Below are positions 5,548 to 5,971 of a DNA stretch of 5,971 bases, piece by piece. Below the pieces are notes generated by a model. The model was not told the origin of the DNA. It worked only from the letters and a program-made list of their open reading frames with translations, and did not search any database. Position numbers and translations under genes: made by a program. Position 1 is the first letter of the stretch; every line of letters starts with the position of its first letter. This DNA comes from Xanthobacteraceae bacterium (lineage in GTDB: Bacteria; Pseudomonadota; Alphaproteobacteria; Rhizobiales; Xanthobacteraceae), in the NCBI GenBank assembly GCA_030039655.1, contig JASHVC010000785.1, forward strand, positions 1-5,971, read 5' to 3'.

Positions 5548-5971
5548 ATGACCACCCAACCCCACCATATCGGCCAACCCGGCGAGCTCGATCGCGGGCC
5601 CCGCGCGCGCGAACGCGAACGCTTCTGCGTCGCCACCCGCACGGTGCAGCCCGTTTCGGACTTGATCCGCTTCGTGGTCGGCCCCGATGGCGAGGTGGTC
5701 CCCGACATCAAGAGCAAACTGCCGGGCCGCGGCGTTTCGGTAACCGCAACCCGTGAAGCACTCGAAGAGGCGATCAAACGCAAGGCTTTCGCCCGCGGAT
5801 TCAAAGGGGACGTCCGATCACCTGCCGATCTTGTGGCTCGGACCGAACGGCTACTGGAACAGGCCGTGATCGACGCCCTGGCCGTGGCCCACAAGGCCGG
5901 GCTGGTCGCGCCGGGCTTTAGCAGGGCCGCAACGGCGCTCGAACACGACGACGTGGTGGCCCTGCTCCACG
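5548..5971 (+). CDS. ylxR: YlxR (DUF448) RNA-binding protein, probably fused to an L7Ae-like domain; 3' end cut off
   Basis: The frame opens at ATG 5548 and runs off the window, giving 141 residues. Residues 24-88 form a YlxR/DUF448 domain: FCVATRTVQPVSDLIRFVVG (26-45), the invariant LPGRGVSVTATREAL (58-72) and KRKAFARGF (77-85). From about residue 95 the sequence (RLLEQAVIDALAVAHKAGLV at 101-120, GFSRAATAL at 123-131, VVALLH at 136-141) resembles the L7Ae/L30e-type domain that follows YlxR in alphaproteobacterial homologues, where the full protein is around 200 residues or more. In Firmicutes the two parts are separate genes (ylxR and ylxQ) between nusA and infB, which fits this position and predicts infB downstream. 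YlxR proteins are RNA-binding and have been implicated in transcription and RNA processing; the exact role is unsettled. No strong Shine-Dalgarno sequence is seen in the 24-base gap after nusA, so translation may depend on read-through from nusA. Confidence 0.9.
   Translation, partial: MTTQPHHIGQPGELDRGPRARERERFCVATRTVQPVSDLIRFVVGPDGEVVPDIKSKLPGRGVSVTATREALEEAIKRKAFARGFKGDVRSPADLVARTERLLEQAVIDALAVAHKAGLVAPGFSRAATALEHDDVVALLH

Noticed and set aside
5047..5894. Minus-strand open frames across the end of nusA and the ylxR-type gene.
   Set aside because: They are antisense to two well-supported genes, have Ser/Arg-rich low-complexity products, and show no start signal.

Overview
The window looks like a stretch of core chromosome from an alphaproteobacterium of the order Hyphomicrobiales (Rhizobiales), probably near Bradyrhizobium, Rhodopseudomonas or a relative. 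The grounds are GC-rich codon use, proteins that read like the alphaproteobacterial versions of MetK, TrmB, RimP, NusA and YlxR, a DUF2336 protein (a family I know mainly from alphaproteobacteria), and two intergenic palindromes I recall as common in that order: one built on cgtcatggccg / ccatccacgtct and one on gagcatgatc. Genus cannot be fixed from the sequence alone.

Layout, left to right. Positions 1-1056 hold the 3' part of metK (S-adenosylmethionine synthetase), cut by the window edge. A 155-base gap carries a large dyad repeat whose left arm is interrupted by a smaller hairpin. The repeat runs to within 4 bases of trmB (1212-1904), the SAM-dependent tRNA m7G46 methyltransferase. trmB converges on a minus-strand DUF2336 gene (1919-2893), with one hairpin filling the space between the two stop codons. 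From 2894 to 3231 there are 338 bases without a gene but rich in signals: nested inverted repeats upstream of the DUF2336 gene, a plausible sigma-70 type promoter (3005-3032) under a palindrome, a short leader, a strong intrinsic terminator (3087-3117), and a gagcatgatc palindrome (3158-3206). Then comes a plus-strand operon: rimP (3232-3915), nusA (3919-5523) and the start of a ylxR-type gene (5548 to the window end). infB would be expected next.

Functionally, MetK makes the SAM that TrmB uses. RimP matures the 30S subunit, NusA controls pausing, termination and antitermination, and YlxR is an RNA-binding protein of the same operon in many bacteria. The DUF2336 gene is the odd one out, sitting in opposite orientation among translation and transcription genes, and its protein seems to lack a central segment usual in the family.

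I see no mobile element, CRISPR array, phage or defence system and no clear new system. The part most worth a second look is the rimP-nusA leader, where a promoter is followed about 55 bases later by an intrinsic terminator, ahead of an operon that encodes the termination factor NusA. This is the layout expected for autogenous attenuation.
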